DNA of 56,017 nucleotides from Paracoccaceae bacterium (GCA_018222585.1 JAAFAB010000015.1:1-56017); one strand, 5' to 3'; shown: positions 25,128 through 34,934, numbered from the stretch's first letter. Notes: generated by a model not told the origin, from the letters alone. Numbers and translations: made by a program.

Positions 25128-26156
25128 TCAGGTTCTGCTGTCTGGCCGGGTTCCCTCTGACGGCCTGCGCTCCTGCCCCTCTGTCAGCCAGAGCGCGCCC
25201 GACTGCATCCGCCGGATCACGCCGCCCTGGCCGCGCACCTCCATGCGGGCGAAGACCTGTTTCGAGGCGCTGCGGGTGCTTTCCAGGGTCCAGCCCAGGG
25301 CGGTGGCGGCCTCGGCCAGGCTGTGCCCGTCACAGATCAGCTGTGCCAGCCGGGCCTCTGCCGGGGCCAGGGCGCAGTGGCGGGCCAGGCTCTGCAGCGG
25401 CAGGTCCGCGGCCCGCGGCGCGCGGCGCAGCCGGGCCAGGCGGGGGCCGTCGGGCAGGGCAGAGACCAGCATCTCGAGGCGCGGCGCGGTGCTTGGCACC
25501 AGCAGGGCAGGGGCGGCGCCCGGCACCGCCCGGGCCAGGGCGGCGCGCAGGGCTTCGGCGGCGCCGGCCTCGGGCAGCAGCAGCCGGTCCTCGCCGCTCA
25601 GGCGGATCCCGGTGCCGGCCAGCAGCGGTTCCAGCCCCGGCGCCCGGTCCAGGACCTGCCCGCCGGCCGAGAACAGGATCCAGGCCGCCCCCAGGTCCCG
25701 GGCCAGGTCGCGGTCGCGGGCGGCGCGGCGGCGGTCCTGGCGCAGGGCCTGCCAGGTCTCCAGCGCCGGCCCGAGATAGGGCACCAGCGCCGAGAGCTGC
25801 ACCCCGTCGATGGCCCGGAAGTCCTCGCCGCGCCGGGCCAGCAGGACCAGGGCCGTGCCCTGGCCGCGCGCGGGGCTGCGCAGGCCCCGCAGCGGCGTGA
25901 CACGGTCCCGCAGGCCCGGCAGGTCGCCCTGGGCATAGACGCGGTTGGTGCGCATCCGCGCGGCCTCGTCCGGGGCGGGCAGCGGGGGGCCGTGGTGCCA
26001 GCTCGTGACCGGCCCGCCCGCGAGGGAGAGATGCAGCGTGGCGCTGTCGGCGCGGGTCTGGCGGGCCAGCAGGGCCAGGAAATCGGGCCAGCCCGCGGCG
26101 GACAGGCCGCTGGCGGCGGCGAAGAGGGCGTTCAGGACATCGTCTTCAAGGGCCAT
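25128..26156 (-). CDS. LuxR-type HTH regulator
   Basis: A 342-residue regulator. The C-terminal HTH (LAPAEARLAQLICDGHSLAE, AATALGWTLESTRSASKQVF) is the LuxR/GerE fold, in which the usual threonine-rich turn reads ESTRSASKQVF. The N-terminal 250 residues are Ala/Arg/Leu-rich and resemble a GAF/PAS-like sensor, but no receiver-domain motifs are seen. It is divergent from cysD with a 209-bp shared control region that carries two dyads. It is a good candidate for the regulator of the sulfate-activation and polysaccharide genes. The signal it senses is unknown. Confidence 0.82.
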   Translation of the reverse strand: MALEDDVLNALFAAASGLSAAGWPDFLALLARQTRADSATLHLSLAGGPVTSWHHGPPLPAPDEAARMRTNRVYAQGDLPGLRDRVTPLRGLRSPARGQGTALVLLARRGEDFRAIDGVQLSALVPYLGPALETWQALRQDRRRAARDRDLARDLGAAWILFSAGGQVLDRAPGLEPLLAGTGIRLSGEDRLLLPEAGAAEALRAALARAVPGAAPALLVPSTAPRLEMLVSALPDGPRLARLRRAPRAADLPLQSLARHCALAPAEARLAQLICDGHSLAEAATALGWTLESTRSASKQVFARMEVRGQGGVIRRMQSGALWLTEGQERRPSEGTRPDSRT

Positions 26157-26290
26157 GGCGGATCCGTTTCGCGGCAGTACCGGGAGGGTGCCGGGCGGGG
26201 CAGGGCGGCTGTTCTGCCGGCGGGCGGTTTCGCGGGGTTCCGTTCCGCCTGTCGCGGCGATGCCGCGGCTTTTGGTCCGGAATTCGAAAG

Positions 26291-26331
26291 ACCTCCCATA
26301 TGGGGGGTTCGGCCAGTAGAGCAGCGCTCTA
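26291..26331. promoter_or_regulatory. Two dyads between luxR-type gene and cysD
   Basis: CCCATATGGG (26295-26304) is a perfect palindrome inside a near-symmetrical CCTCCCATATGGGGGG. TAGAGC (26317-26322) and GCTCTA (26326-26331) form a second dyad 12 bases further on. Both lie within 75 bases of the cysD start and are candidate operators for the divergent LuxR-type protein. Confidence 0.5.
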
Positions 26332-26365
26332 GATCTGGTGCAACTGCGAATTCACAGGACCGGCC

Positions 26366-27271
26366 ATGACCAGCAAGACCCTGACCCACCTCCAGCGGCT
26401 CGAAGCCGAAAGCATCCATATCCTGCGCGAAGTGGCGGCCGAGGCCGAGAACCCGGTGATGCTCTACTCCGTCGGCAAGGACAGCGCCGTCATGCTGCAC
26501 CTGGCCAAGAAGGCCTTTTACCCCTCGCCGCCGCCCTTCCCGCTGATGCATGTGGATACCACCTGGAAGTTCCAGGACATGTACAAGCTGCGTGACAAGG
26601 CTGCCGCCGATGCGGGGATGGAGCTGATCGTTTACCAGAACCCCGAAGCCAGGGAGAAGGGCATCAACCCCTTCGACCATGGCTCCCTGCACACCGACAT
26701 GTGGAAGACCGAAGGGCTGAAGCAGGCGCTGGACAAGCACGGCTTCGACGCGGCCTTCGGCGGCGCCCGCCGCGACGAGGAGAAGTCGCGCGCCAAGGAA
26801 CGTGTCTTCTCGTTCCGCACCGCCAGCCACCGCTGGGATCCGAAGAACCAGCGCCCCGAGCTCTGGCGCCTCTACAACGCCCGCAAGGCCAAGGGCGAAT
26901 CGATGCGCGTCTTCCCGATCTCGAACTGGACCGAGCTGGACATCTGGCAGTACATCCACCTGGAAGGCATCGAGATCGTGCCGCTCTACATGGCCGAGGA
27001 ACGCCCCACGGTGGAACGCGACGGCATGTTGCTGATGGTCGATGACGACCGCTTCCCGCTGCGCGAGGGCGAGACCCCGGTCATGCGCTCGATCCGCTTC
27101 CGCACCCTTGGCTGCTACCCGCTGACCGGCGCTGTCGAAAGCACCGCCAAGACCCTGCCCGAGGTCATCCAGGAAACCCTGCTGACCACCACCTCGGAAC
27201 GCCAGGGCCGCGCCATCGACCACGATCAGGCGGCCTCGATGGAGAAGAAGAAGCAGGAAGGCTACTTCTGA
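26366..27271 (+). CDS. cysD: Sulfate adenylyltransferase subunit 2
   Basis: A 301-residue ATP sulfurylase small subunit, close to the usual 302. It makes adenosine 5'-phosphosulfate from ATP and sulfate together with CysN. The PP-loop reads [13 protein letters not shown] (residues 32-44). [20 protein letters not shown] and [20 protein letters not shown] are family signatures, and the C-terminus shows [12 protein letters not shown]. It is the first gene of cysD-cysNC-cysQ. Because the plasmid also carries sulfotransferases and a polysaccharide locus, it more likely feeds sulfation than cysteine synthesis. Confidence 0.96.
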   Translation: MTSKTLTHLQRLEAESIHILREVAAEAENPVMLYSVGKDSAVMLHLAKKAFYPSPPPFPLMHVDTTWKFQDMYKLRDKAAADAGMELIVYQNPEAREKGINPFDHGSLHTDMWKTEGLKQALDKHGFDAAFGGARRDEEKSRAKERVFSFRTASHRWDPKNQRPELWRLYNARKAKGESMRVFPISNWTELDIWQYIHLEGIEIVPLYMAEERPTVERDGMLLMVDDDRFPLREGETPVMRSIRFRTLGCYPLTGAVESTAKTLPEVIQETLLTTTSERQGRAIDHDQAASMEKKKQEGYF

Positions 27272-27315
27272 CCGCTGCGCTTTCCCAGGCTTCTTCAGAT
27301 TTCAGGTGACCCCAT

Positions 27316-29232
27316 ATGACGACCCAAGACCAAGACCCGATCTACAAGACCGACGCGCTGATCGCCGAGGATATCGACGCCTACCTCGAGACGCACCAGC
27401 ACAAGACCATGCTGCGCTTCATCACCTGCGGCTCGGTGGATGACGGCAAGTCGACGCTGATCGGCCGGCTGCTGTATGATTCCAAGATGATCTTCGAGGA
27501 CCAGCTGGCGACGCTGGAAGCCGACAGCAAGAAGTCGGGCACCCAGGGCGAAGGCATCGATTTCGCGCTGCTGGTCGATGGCCTGGCCGCCGAGCGCGAG
27601 CAGGGCATCACCATCGACGTGGCCTATCGCTTCTTCGCCACCGAGAAGCGCAAGTTCATCGTCGCCGACACGCCGGGCCACGAGCAATACACCCGCAACA
27701 TGGTCACCGGCGCCTCGACCGCCGACCTGGCGGTGATCCTGATCGACGCGCGCAAGGGCGTGCTGACCCAGACCAAGCGGCACAGCTACCTGGTCAACCT
27801 GCTGGGGATCCGCAACGTGGTGCTGGCGGTCAACAAGATGGACCTGGTCGACTACTCCCAGGAGGTCTTCGACCGCATCGTCGCCGAGTATACCGCCTTC
27901 GCCGCCTCGATCGGCATCGAGCATTTCGTGCCGATCCCGATCTCGGGCTACATGGGCGACAATATCACCGCGCTGTCGGAAAACATGCCCTGGTACAGCG
28001 GCACCGCCCTGCTGCCGCACCTGGAAACCGTCGAGATCGACAGCACCAAGGAGCCGAAGGCCGCCCCCTTCCGGATGCCGGTGCAATGGGTGAACCGCCC
28101 CAACCTCGACTTCCGCGGCTTCTCGGGGCTGATCGCCTCGGGCGTGATCCAGCCCGGTGACCCGATCCGCGTGCTGCCCTCGGGCAAGACCTCGAAGGTG
28201 GCGAGGATCGTCACCTACGAGGGCGACCGCGCCATGGCCGTGGCCGGCGAGGCGGTGACGCTGACCCTGGAAGACGAGATCGACTGTTCGCGCGGCCAGG
28301 TCATCGTGGCGGCGCAAAGCCCGCTGGAGGTGGCCGACCAGTTCGAGAGCACGATCATCTGGATGGACGAGGCCGAGATGGTCCCGGGCCGCGCCTACTG
28401 GCTGAAGATCGGCACGCAGATGGTCTCGGCCACGGTGCAACAGCCGAAATACGAGGTGAACGTCAACACCCAGGAACAGCTGGCCACCAAGACGCTGGAC
28501 CTCAACGCCATCGGCGTGGCGAACATCACCACCGACCGCGAGATCCCCTTTGCCCCCTACGCCGAGAACCACGACCTCGGCGGCTTCATCCTGATCGACA
28601 AGATGAGCAACCAGACCGTCGCGGCGGGGATGATCAACTTCGCCCTGCGCCGGGCCCAGAACATCCACTGGCAGGCCACCGACATCACCCGCGACAACCA
28701 CGCGGCGATGAAGAACCAGAAGCCGGCGGTGATCTGGCTGACCGGCCTGTCGGGCTCGGGCAAGTCGACCATCGGCAATATCGTCGAGAAGAAGCTGGCG
28801 CGGATGAACCGCCACACCTTCCTGCTGGACGGCGACAACGTGCGCCATGGCCTCAACAAGGACCTGGGCTTCACCGAGGCCGACCGGATCGAGAACATCC
28901 GCCGCGTCGGCGAGGTGGCCAAGCTGATGACCGATGCGGGTTTGATCGTGATCACCGCCTTCATCTCGCCCTTCCGCAGCGAGCGCGAGATGGTGCGCCA
29001 GATGATGCAGCCGGGCGAGTTCGTCGAGGTCTTCGTCGATACCCCGCTGGAGGTGGCCGAGGCGCGCGACGTCAAGGGGCTCTATGCCAAGGCGCGCTCG
29101 GGCCAGCTGAAGAACTTCACCGGCATCGACAGCCCCTACGAGGCGCCCGATGCGGCCGAGCTGCGCATCGACACCACCCAGATGACGCCGGAAGAAGCCG
29201 CCGAGGCGATCATCGCCCGCCTGATCCCCTGA
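27316..29232 (+). CDS. cysNC: Bifunctional sulfate adenylyltransferase subunit 1 / APS kinase
   Basis: A 638-residue fusion. The N-terminal CysN GTPase part shows [19 protein letters not shown] (G1), [17 protein letters not shown] (G3) and VNKMDLVD (G4), followed by elongation-factor-like beta barrels. The C-terminal CysC part starts near residue 465 and has GLSGSGKST (about 476-484), [20 protein letters not shown] and [10 protein letters not shown]. CysN couples GTP hydrolysis to APS formation, and CysC phosphorylates APS to PAPS, the donor for sulfotransferases. The fusion, as in rhizobial NodQ, channels sulfate directly to PAPS. A stem-loop follows the gene. Confidence 0.96.
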   Translation: MTTQDQDPIYKTDALIAEDIDAYLETHQHKTMLRFITCGSVDDGKSTLIGRLLYDSKMIFEDQLATLEADSKKSGTQGEGIDFALLVDGLAAEREQGITIDVAYRFFATEKRKFIVADTPGHEQYTRNMVTGASTADLAVILIDARKGVLTQTKRHSYLVNLLGIRNVVLAVNKMDLVDYSQEVFDRIVAEYTAFAASIGIEHFVPIPISGYMGDNITALSENMPWYSGTALLPHLETVEIDSTKEPKAAPFRMPVQWVNRPNLDFRGFSGLIASGVIQPGDPIRVLPSGKTSKVARIVTYEGDRAMAVAGEAVTLTLEDEIDCSRGQVIVAAQSPLEVADQFESTIIWMDEAEMVPGRAYWLKIGTQMVSATVQQPKYEVNVNTQEQLATKTLDLNAIGVANITTDREIPFAPYAENHDLGGFILIDKMSNQTVAAGMINFALRRAQNIHWQATDITRDNHAAMKNQKPAVIWLTGLSGSGKSTIGNIVEKKLARMNRHTFLLDGDNVRHGLNKDLGFTEADRIENIRRVGEVAKLMTDAGLIVITAFISPFRSEREMVRQMMQPGEFVEVFVDTPLEVAEARDVKGLYAKARSGQLKNFTGIDSPYEAPDAAELRIDTTQMTPEEAAEAIIARLIP

Positions 29233-29241
29233 TTTGCGATC

Positions 29242-29270
29242 CGGGCCCACCTCCGACCGGGGTGGGCCCG
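29242..29270 (+). terminator. Stem-loop between cysNC and cysQ
   Basis: CGGGCCCACC (29242-29251) pairs with GGTGGGCCCG (29261-29270), followed by a weak T-containing tail (TCTTGATTTC). It may be a partial terminator that lowers cysQ expression or ends the cysDNC message. Confidence 0.6.
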
Positions 29271-29303
29271 TCTTGATTTCAAAGATTTCCTGAGGAGAGT
29301 CCC

Positions 29304-30098
29304 TTGGACTACGAAAAGCTCGTGACCGTGATGCGCGCCCTGGCCCTGGAGGCCGGCGAGAAGATCATGGAGATCTACAATTCCGACGACTTCGGGGTGA
29401 AGACCAAGTCCGATGAAAGCCCGGTCACCGCCGCCGACGAGGCCGCCGATGCGCTGATCTCGAAGGGGCTGGTCGCGGCCTTCCCGGAGGTGCTGCTGGT
29501 GACCGAGGAGCAATCGGCCTCGCACGGGCAGAGCGCGCCGACCTTCCTGATCGTCGATCCGCTGGACGGCACCAAGGAGTTCATCAACCGGCGCGGCGAT
29601 TTCACCGTCAATATCGCCCTGGTCGAAGACGGTGTGCCGACCCGCGGCGTGGTCTATGCCCCGGCGCGCGAGCGGATGTTCTACACCCTGGCCGATGGCA
29701 GCACGGTCGAGGAGCTGGGCCCCTTCGGCGCCGAGGCCGGCGCGGTGAAGCCGCTCCGCGTCGCCGAAAGCGACAATGCCGCGCTGATGGTCGTCGCCTC
29801 CAAGAGCCACCGCGACCAGGCGACCGACGACTACATCGGCAAATACGCGGTGAAGGACATGACCAGCGCCGGCTCCTCGCTGAAGTTCTGCCTGGTGGCG
29901 ACGGGCGAGGCGGATCTCTATCCGCGTCTCGGGCGGACGATGGAATGGGACACGGCGGCGGGCCATGCGGTGCTGCTTGGCGCCGGCGGCCAGGTGGTGC
30001 GCTTCGACGACCTGACCCCGCTGGCCTATGGCAAGGCGGATTATGCCAATCCCTTCTTCATCGCCTATGCCCCGGGCGTCGCGCTGAAGCAGGGCTGA
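29304..30098 (+). CDS. cysQ: 3'(2'),5'-bisphosphate nucleotidase CysQ
   Basis: A 264-residue inositol-monophosphatase-fold enzyme that converts PAP to AMP and phosphate. The metal site reads DESPVTAADEAAD, IVDPLDGTKEFINRRGDFTV and MEWDTAAGHAVLLGAGG. Removal of PAP relieves product inhibition of sulfotransferases. The start is a TTG at 29304 with TGAGGAGA upstream; no closer ATG keeps the N-terminus intact. Its place directly after cysDNC fits a dedicated PAPS cycle. Confidence 0.95.
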   Translation: MDYEKLVTVMRALALEAGEKIMEIYNSDDFGVKTKSDESPVTAADEAADALISKGLVAAFPEVLLVTEEQSASHGQSAPTFLIVDPLDGTKEFINRRGDFTVNIALVEDGVPTRGVVYAPARERMFYTLADGSTVEELGPFGAEAGAVKPLRVAESDNAALMVVASKSHRDQATDDYIGKYAVKDMTSAGSSLKFCLVATGEADLYPRLGRTMEWDTAAGHAVLLGAGGQVVRFDDLTPLAYGKADYANPFFIAYAPGVALKQG

Positions 30099-30107
30099 GG
30101 CAGCGGG

Positions 30108-31076
30108 GTGCGCCGCCACCTGGACCGCCTGGCCGGGGCCCTGCTGCTGCTGGCGCTGCTGCTGTTCGGCGCCGGGGGGCTGTCGCGCGCCGTGCCCGAC
30201 AGCTGGCCCGGGGCGGTGGTGCCGCGCTTCTGCGAGACCCTGGCCCCCTGGTTGCTGGCCGCGGGCGCCCTGGCGGCTCTGGCAGCGGCCAGCCTGGGCG
30301 CGCGGCGCCAGGGCGGCCTGCTGGCCGGGCTCTGCCTGCTGGCGGGGGTGGGGCTGCTGGCCGGGCATCTGCGCCTGACCCTGCCCGAGGTCGGGACTGC
30401 CGAAGAGCCGGGTGACCTGCGGGTGCTGTTCTTCAACGTGCTTTATTCCAACACCGCCAATGCCGAGGCGATCGCCGACATGGTGATCGCCGAGGACCCC
30501 GATATCGTCCTCTTCGCCGAATACTCCGGGGTGTTGCCCGCCTTCCCGAAGCTGCGGGCGCATTTTCCCTATGCCGGTCTCTGCGGCGGGCGGCCCTGCA
30601 GCCCGGCGGTCTTCTCGCGGCTGGAACCGCGCGAGACCATGACCCGTGCGCTCGGCGCGATGGAAAACAAAGGGATGTTCCGCGGCCGCTTCGCCCTGGC
30701 CGACGGGCGCGAGGTCACCCTCATCGGGGTGCATCTGCTGAAGCCCTGGATTTCGGGCTATGCGGCGATCGAGCGCGAAACCCTGATCCGCCAGGCCGCC
30801 AAGGCCCCCGAGGCCAGCGTGATGCTGGGGGATTTCAACGCGCCAAGCTGGACCTCGACCCTGCAGGAGATACTGGACCAGACCGGCTTTCGCGCCCTGC
30901 GCCGTCCGCGGCCGAGCTGGCCGGCCGGGGCAGGGAGCCTCGGCATTCCGCTGGATCACGTTCTGGTACGCGGTGGCACGCGGGTGGTTTCGGCGCGGAC
31001 GGTCGGGACCGGACTGGGCTCGAACCATCTAGGGTTGCTGGTCACCCTGCGCCTGCCTGCGGCGCCTGCCTCCTAG
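30108..31076 (+). CDS. Membrane-anchored endonuclease/exonuclease/phosphatase-family protein
   Basis: A 322-residue protein with two or three N-terminal hydrophobic helices (LLLLALLLFGAGGL; LAPWLLAAGALAALAAASLG; LLAGLCLLAGVGLLAGHL) and a C-terminal EEP domain. The EEP domain shows VLFFNVLYSNTANAEAIADM, DIVLFAEY, LIGVHLLKPW and VMLGDFNAPSW. The last conserved box, usually SDH, reads LGSNHLGLLV, with Asn in place of Asp. A GTG start lies 9 bases after cysQ, so the two are co-transcribed. The catalytic domain may act on a periplasmic phosphodiester, perhaps a lipid-linked or nucleotide substrate. The activity is unproven, and the Asp-to-Asn change may reduce it. Confidence 0.8.
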   Translation: MRRHLDRLAGALLLLALLLFGAGGLSRAVPDSWPGAVVPRFCETLAPWLLAAGALAALAAASLGARRQGGLLAGLCLLAGVGLLAGHLRLTLPEVGTAEEPGDLRVLFFNVLYSNTANAEAIADMVIAEDPDIVLFAEYSGVLPAFPKLRAHFPYAGLCGGRPCSPAVFSRLEPRETMTRALGAMENKGMFRGRFALADGREVTLIGVHLLKPWISGYAAIERETLIRQAAKAPEASVMLGDFNAPSWTSTLQEILDQTGFRALRRPRPSWPAGAGSLGIPLDHVLVRGGTRVVSARTVGTGLGSNHLGLLVTLRLPAAPAS

Positions 31077-31822
31077 ACCGAGAAGAACTCGACGCTGCCG
31101 GGCTGCACCAGGGCGGCGGTGAGCCGGCCTGTCGCATAGGCGCCGGTATCAACGGGGATCCGGCCGGCCTCAGGGCGGGGGTCCTCGGTGATGGTATGGC
31201 CGTGCAGGACCCAGGTGCCGTCACTGCGCGGGACCGACATGAAGGCAGGATGCCCCCAGAGCATGTGCTCGAGCTCCTGCTCGGAGATCGGGCGGGCGGG
31301 ATCGGCGGCTGCGTGCAGGCAGGCGACATTGCCGGTCTGCCACCAGTCGGGCAGATCGGCGATCCAGGCCAGCAGCCCGGGGCCCATGGCTTCGGCCAGC
31401 CGATCGCGGGCCTCGGTCCATTTCTCCGGCGGGGCGGTTTCAGGCGGCGGGGCAAGGCCGTAGCTGGCCATGGTCTGCAGCCCGCCATAGCGCAGCCAGC
31501 GCGGCCCGTGGCGTTCGGGGGCCTCGAGGAAGCGTTCCAGCATCTGTTCATGGTTGCCGCGCAGGCAGAGCACCCGATCGGGATCCTGCTGCTGGTAGGC
31601 CCGCAGCCGGGCGAGGGTCTGGGCGCTGGCCTCGCCGCGGTCGATGTAATCGCCGACGAAGACGCGGCGGATCTCCGGGGCGATCTCGCCCATGCGGGTG
31701 ATCATCCGGTCGAGCAAGGCATCGCATCCATGCAGGTCCCCTACGGCGAAAAACGGCTCGTCCGGGGCGAGCGGCGCGGAAAATGTGGGTTTTGGGGCAC
31801 GGAAACGACGGAACAACTGCAT
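31073..31822 (-). CDS. PPP-family metallophosphatase
   Basis: A 249-residue calcineurin-like phosphatase with all core boxes: AVGDLHGCDALLDRM (GDxHG), RRVFVGDYIDRGEAS (GDxxDRG) and LCLRGNHEQMLERF (GNHE), with later His residues in LHAAADPARP and WVLHGHTITEDP. This set is typical of bacterial Ser/Thr or diadenosine-tetraphosphate phosphatases. The ATG at 31822 is chosen over a TTG at 31831. It is convergent with the EEP gene and overlaps it by 4 bases. It might counteract a kinase of the polysaccharide system, but that is speculation. Confidence 0.88.
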   Translation of the reverse strand: MQLFRRFRAPKPTFSAPLAPDEPFFAVGDLHGCDALLDRMITRMGEIAPEIRRVFVGDYIDRGEASAQTLARLRAYQQQDPDRVLCLRGNHEQMLERFLEAPERHGPRWLRYGGLQTMASYGLAPPPETAPPEKWTEARDRLAEAMGPGLLAWIADLPDWWQTGNVACLHAAADPARPISEQELEHMLWGHPAFMSVPRSDGTWVLHGHTITEDPRPEAGRIPVDTGAYATGRLTAALVQPGSVEFFSV

Positions 31823-32127
31823 GAGATGCAAATAGGGCGTTTATTACCCCCTGTCACCTCTGGCACATCTTGGACCAAGGTATCGACGGGAGAGACCCGG
31901 TTGCGCCCGCCTTCATCGGCGGCTTTCCGCGACTTCCTCTTCCGCGCAGGTGTGGGGTCGGGAATGCGGACAGCAGGGCAGGGGGTGTCGAACTCCGGCG
32001 GGAACGATTGCGTTCCGCGCATGGCCCGTTGCCGTGTCCATGACCGTCCCGAGACTTCCCTTCCCCTTTTCCTTTCCTCCTCCTCCATCCCGGTCTCCGG
32101 GAGGCGCTGTCAGAAGGTCTTTTCCAC
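31823..32127. other. Divergent promoter region before the export gene
   Basis: No gene. Small dyads are present: CTTGGACCAAG at 31869-31879 and GGAACG-ATTG-CGTTCC at 32001-32016. It must hold promoters for the phosphatase (minus) and the wza-like gene (plus). Confidence 0.5.
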
Positions 32128-33480
32128 ATGCGTATTCTGAACTGCCTGGTCCCCTCGCTGGTTCTGGCCCTCTCCGGCTGCGGCGTCGTCTATCACAGCC
32201 CCTCGGTGCCGGTGTCCTCGGAGACGGTCAACGTGGTCGAGATGACCCCGGCGACGGTGCAGCAGGCCAATGCCAGCGCCTATGTGCCCAAGGCCCTGCC
32301 GGCGATCTTCAGCCAGACCGGCGGCACCGGTTCGGGGCTGCGCGGGGCAGGGGCGGTGCCCGACCCGGTGCTGGATCCGCGCCAGAAGCCCGGCGCCCTG
32401 GCCACCCGCCTGCCGCCCGCGCCGCCTGCGGCGCCCTATACCATCGGCGTTGGCGATGTCGTCCTGCTGGCCACCCCGCAGGTGGGATCCACCGTCGAGC
32501 AGCTGACCGGGCTGCTGGCGGCGCAGAACTCGCGCCAAGGCTACACGGTGCAGGATGATGGCGCGATCGCCATTCCCAACGTCGGCCGCGTGCAGATCTC
32601 GGGCATGACCCTGGAAGAGGCCGAGGCCGAGCTGTTCCAGCGCCTTGTCGAGAACCAGATCGACCCCTCCTTCAGCCTCGAGATCGCCGAGTTCAACTCG
32701 AAGAAGGTCTCGATCGGCGGTGCGGTTTCCAGCCCGGCGGTGGTGCCGATCACCCTGACGCCGCTTTACCTGGATGCCGCCCTGGCGGCCACCGGTGGGA
32801 TCACCGTGACCGATATGGATTATGCCTCGGTACGGATCTACCGTGAGGGCACGCTCTACCAGGTGCCGCTGAACGACCTTTATACCGATGGTTCCCTGCC
32901 GAAGATCCAGCTGCTTGACGGGGACAGCGTCTTTGTCGATACCGCCTATGACCTGGAACTGGCCCAAGCCTATTTCAGCGAACAGATCCAGTTGGCGCAG
33001 TTCCGGCAGAATGGTCGCATCGCGGCGCTGAACGAGCTGAACGCCGAGGTCGCCCTGCGCCGCGGCGAGCTGGAGGAGGCGCGGGCCAACTACCGTACCC
33101 AGCTGGAGCTGGAGGCGGTCGACCGTGATTATGCCTACCTGACCGGCGAGGTGCGCAGCCAGAGCCGCTATGCACTGCCCTTCGGCAACAAGGCCACCCT
33201 GGCGGATGCGCTGTTCTCCTCCGGTGGCATCGAGACCCGCACCGGCAACCTGCGCCAGGTCTACGTGATCCGCGGCAGCGAGGTGCCGGGAGATGTCTCG
33301 GTCACCGCCTGGCGCCTGAACGCCACCGATGCCACAAAGATGCTGCTGGCCACCCGTTTCGAGATGCGGCCCAACGACATCGTCTTCGTCGCCGAGCAGC
33401 CGGTGACCAAGTGGAATCGCGTGATCCAGCAGATCACCCCCTCGCTGGTGGTCTCGGCCGCCAATGCCGCCGCCGACTGA
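32128..33480 (+). CDS. wza: Outer-membrane polysaccharide export lipoprotein (Wza-like)
   Basis: A 450-residue export protein. The signal MRILNCLVPSLVLALSGC ends in a lipobox with Cys18 as the lipid anchor. A poly-export domain begins near residue 105 (YTIGVGDVVLLATPQVG), and GYTVQDDGAIAIPNVGRVQI, GMTLEEAEAELFQRLVEN and KKVSIGGAVSSPAVVPIT follow. A second SLBB-type repeat lies near residues 355-385. It forms the outer-membrane channel for the polymer and works with the Wzc-like kinase encoded at 34935-37103. Confidence 0.93.
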   Translation: MRILNCLVPSLVLALSGCGVVYHSPSVPVSSETVNVVEMTPATVQQANASAYVPKALPAIFSQTGGTGSGLRGAGAVPDPVLDPRQKPGALATRLPPAPPAAPYTIGVGDVVLLATPQVGSTVEQLTGLLAAQNSRQGYTVQDDGAIAIPNVGRVQISGMTLEEAEAELFQRLVENQIDPSFSLEIAEFNSKKVSIGGAVSSPAVVPITLTPLYLDAALAATGGITVTDMDYASVRIYREGTLYQVPLNDLYTDGSLPKIQLLDGDSVFVDTAYDLELAQAYFSEQIQLAQFRQNGRIAALNELNAEVALRRGELEEARANYRTQLELEAVDRDYAYLTGEVRSQSRYALPFGNKATLADALFSSGGIETRTGNLRQVYVIRGSEVPGDVSVTAWRLNATDATKMLLATRFEMRPNDIVFVAEQPVTKWNRVIQQITPSLVVSAANAAAD

Positions 33481-34089
33481 GTCGGCACCGGACGCTCCCG
33501 CGAGGACCTGCGCCCGACGGTGCGGGTCCCCGCTCGGGCCTTCCATCCGGCCTTTCGATTTGATCGGGGCACTCAGCCGGAGGCTGTGCACCCCGCTGTC
33601 CGATCTTCCCCGATCCCGGAGCGGCCGGCACGTGGAAGGGGGCGGAATACCGACCTGTTAATAAATGTTATGTAAATTCTTTGCCCGCAAGGCCCTCCGA
33701 GCTCTGTTTCGGGGCGATGACCGGGTTGAGCGAGGGGAATGCCTGCCCTTTTTCTGCGCAGCAGCAAAAATGCGCCGCTGCAGCGTGATCCGGGCCCGCG
33801 CATTGCCGTCCCCGGGGCTAACCCATTAAATAGCTGATAGTAATTGCTTTGAGCTGGGAAATGCGCGCCCTGCCCCTTGGGGTGCTTTGGCGGTCACCCG
33901 CCCGAAACCGTTCAAGAAACCGTTGCATTCGCCATGCAGAAGGGTCCCAACCCGTAGTTTTCTGCGGGCGCATCTCGACAGGTTCCCATGGATGTGGGAA
34001 GAGTACAGCTGTGTGCAGGATAAAATGTTAGCGCTGGTTTTTACCGGAAATTTCAAGCTCCACCCTGCCAAATATTTGGAGGTGATCGC
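33481..34089. promoter_or_regulatory. Upstream region of the initiating sugar transferase
   Basis: No gene is supported. A GC-rich inverted repeat (ACCTGCGC/TGCGGGT, about 33505-33527) follows the export gene and may end its message. Two AT-rich patches (about 33657-33680 and 33825-33850) in otherwise GC-rich DNA are likely promoter areas. The last 100 bases form an AT-richer leader that ends in a near-perfect ribosome site. Confidence 0.45.
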
Positions 34090-34797
34090 GTGAAAGCGTT
34101 CGATATTTCTTCGACCGAAAATTCGTTTGTTCCCGCGTCGATTGAAGCCGAAACCGGGCAGACCGGGGTTTCCCGACGACATTCCCTCTATGGTCGGATC
34201 GGCAAGCGGTTCTTGGACCTGATGCTGGTCAGCCTGCTGCTGCCGCTCTTCGCGCCGCTGATCGCGGTGGTCTGGGCCCTGACCCGGCTGGATGGCGGCC
34301 CGGGCTTCTACGGTCAGAAGCGGGTCGGCCTGGATGGCCGGACCTTCAACTGCTGGAAGATCCGTACCATGGTGATGAACGCCGAGAAGGTGCTGCAGGA
34401 TCTCTGCGACAGCGACCCCGAGATCGCCCGCGAATGGCACGAGAACCAGAAGCTTGCCGTGGATCCGCGCATCACCCCGATCGGGGGCTTCCTGCGCGCC
34501 ACCAGCCTGGACGAGTTGCCCCAGATCTGGAACGTGATCTGCGGCGAGATGAGCTTTGTCGGCCCGCGCCCCTTCATGACCTCGCAGGAGCCGCTCTACC
34601 GCGCCGCCGGCGGCACCGCCTACTATGACCTGCGCCCGGGCATCACCGGCTCCTGGCAGGTGGACGGGCGTGGCGTCACCACCTTCGTGGACCGGGTGAA
34701 ATACGATGAGGGTTACCTCTCTTCCCTGTCCCTGCGCGAGGATCTGCGCCTGGTCTGGAAGACTGTGGTCGTGCTGTTGAAGCGCACCGGCCACTGA
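34090..34797 (+). CDS. Initiating sugar transferase (polyprenyl-phosphate hexose-1-P transferase)
   Basis: A 235-residue ExoY/WbaP-type transferase that places the first sugar phosphate on undecaprenyl phosphate at the inner membrane. One hydrophobic helix (DLMLVSLLLPLFAPLIAVVW) is followed by the catalytic part: GQKRVGLDGRTFNCWKIRTM, DPRITPIGGFLRATSLDELP, QIWNVICGEMSFVGPRPFM and LRPGITGSWQVDGRG. The start is a GTG with GGAGGTGATC just upstream, an almost perfect anti-16S match, so strong translation is expected. The first sugar is probably galactose or glucose. Confidence 0.94.
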   Translation: MKAFDISSTENSFVPASIEAETGQTGVSRRHSLYGRIGKRFLDLMLVSLLLPLFAPLIAVVWALTRLDGGPGFYGQKRVGLDGRTFNCWKIRTMVMNAEKVLQDLCDSDPEIAREWHENQKLAVDPRITPIGGFLRATSLDELPQIWNVICGEMSFVGPRPFMTSQEPLYRAAGGTAYYDLRPGITGSWQVDGRGVTTFVDRVKYDEGYLSSLSLREDLRLVWKTVVVLLKRTGH

Positions 34798-34870
34798 CTG
34801 CTGCCCCCGGGGCCGAGCGCTGAAAATGACCTGACCGCGACAGAGCCCGAAACCGCGGGATCGCGGACTC

Positions 34871-34907
34871 AAAAGGCCCCGCCGATGTGCATCGGCGGGG
34901 CCTTTTT
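34871..34907. terminator. Bidirectional terminator between convergent genes
   Basis: AAAAGGCCCCGCCGAT (34871-34886) pairs with ATCGGCGGGGCCTTTT (34891-34906) around a GTGC loop, with T-runs on both strands. It serves the sugar transferase gene (plus) and the Wzc-like gene (minus). Confidence 0.92.
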
Positions 34908-34934
34908 GCGGTCGCTTCCCGGGGGCGCAGAGGA

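Noticed and set aside
26366..30098. cysDNC-cysQ as a cysteine biosynthesis operon
   Set aside because: No PAPS reductase, sulfite reductase or cysteine synthase genes are nearby, while two sulfotransferases are on the same plasmid.
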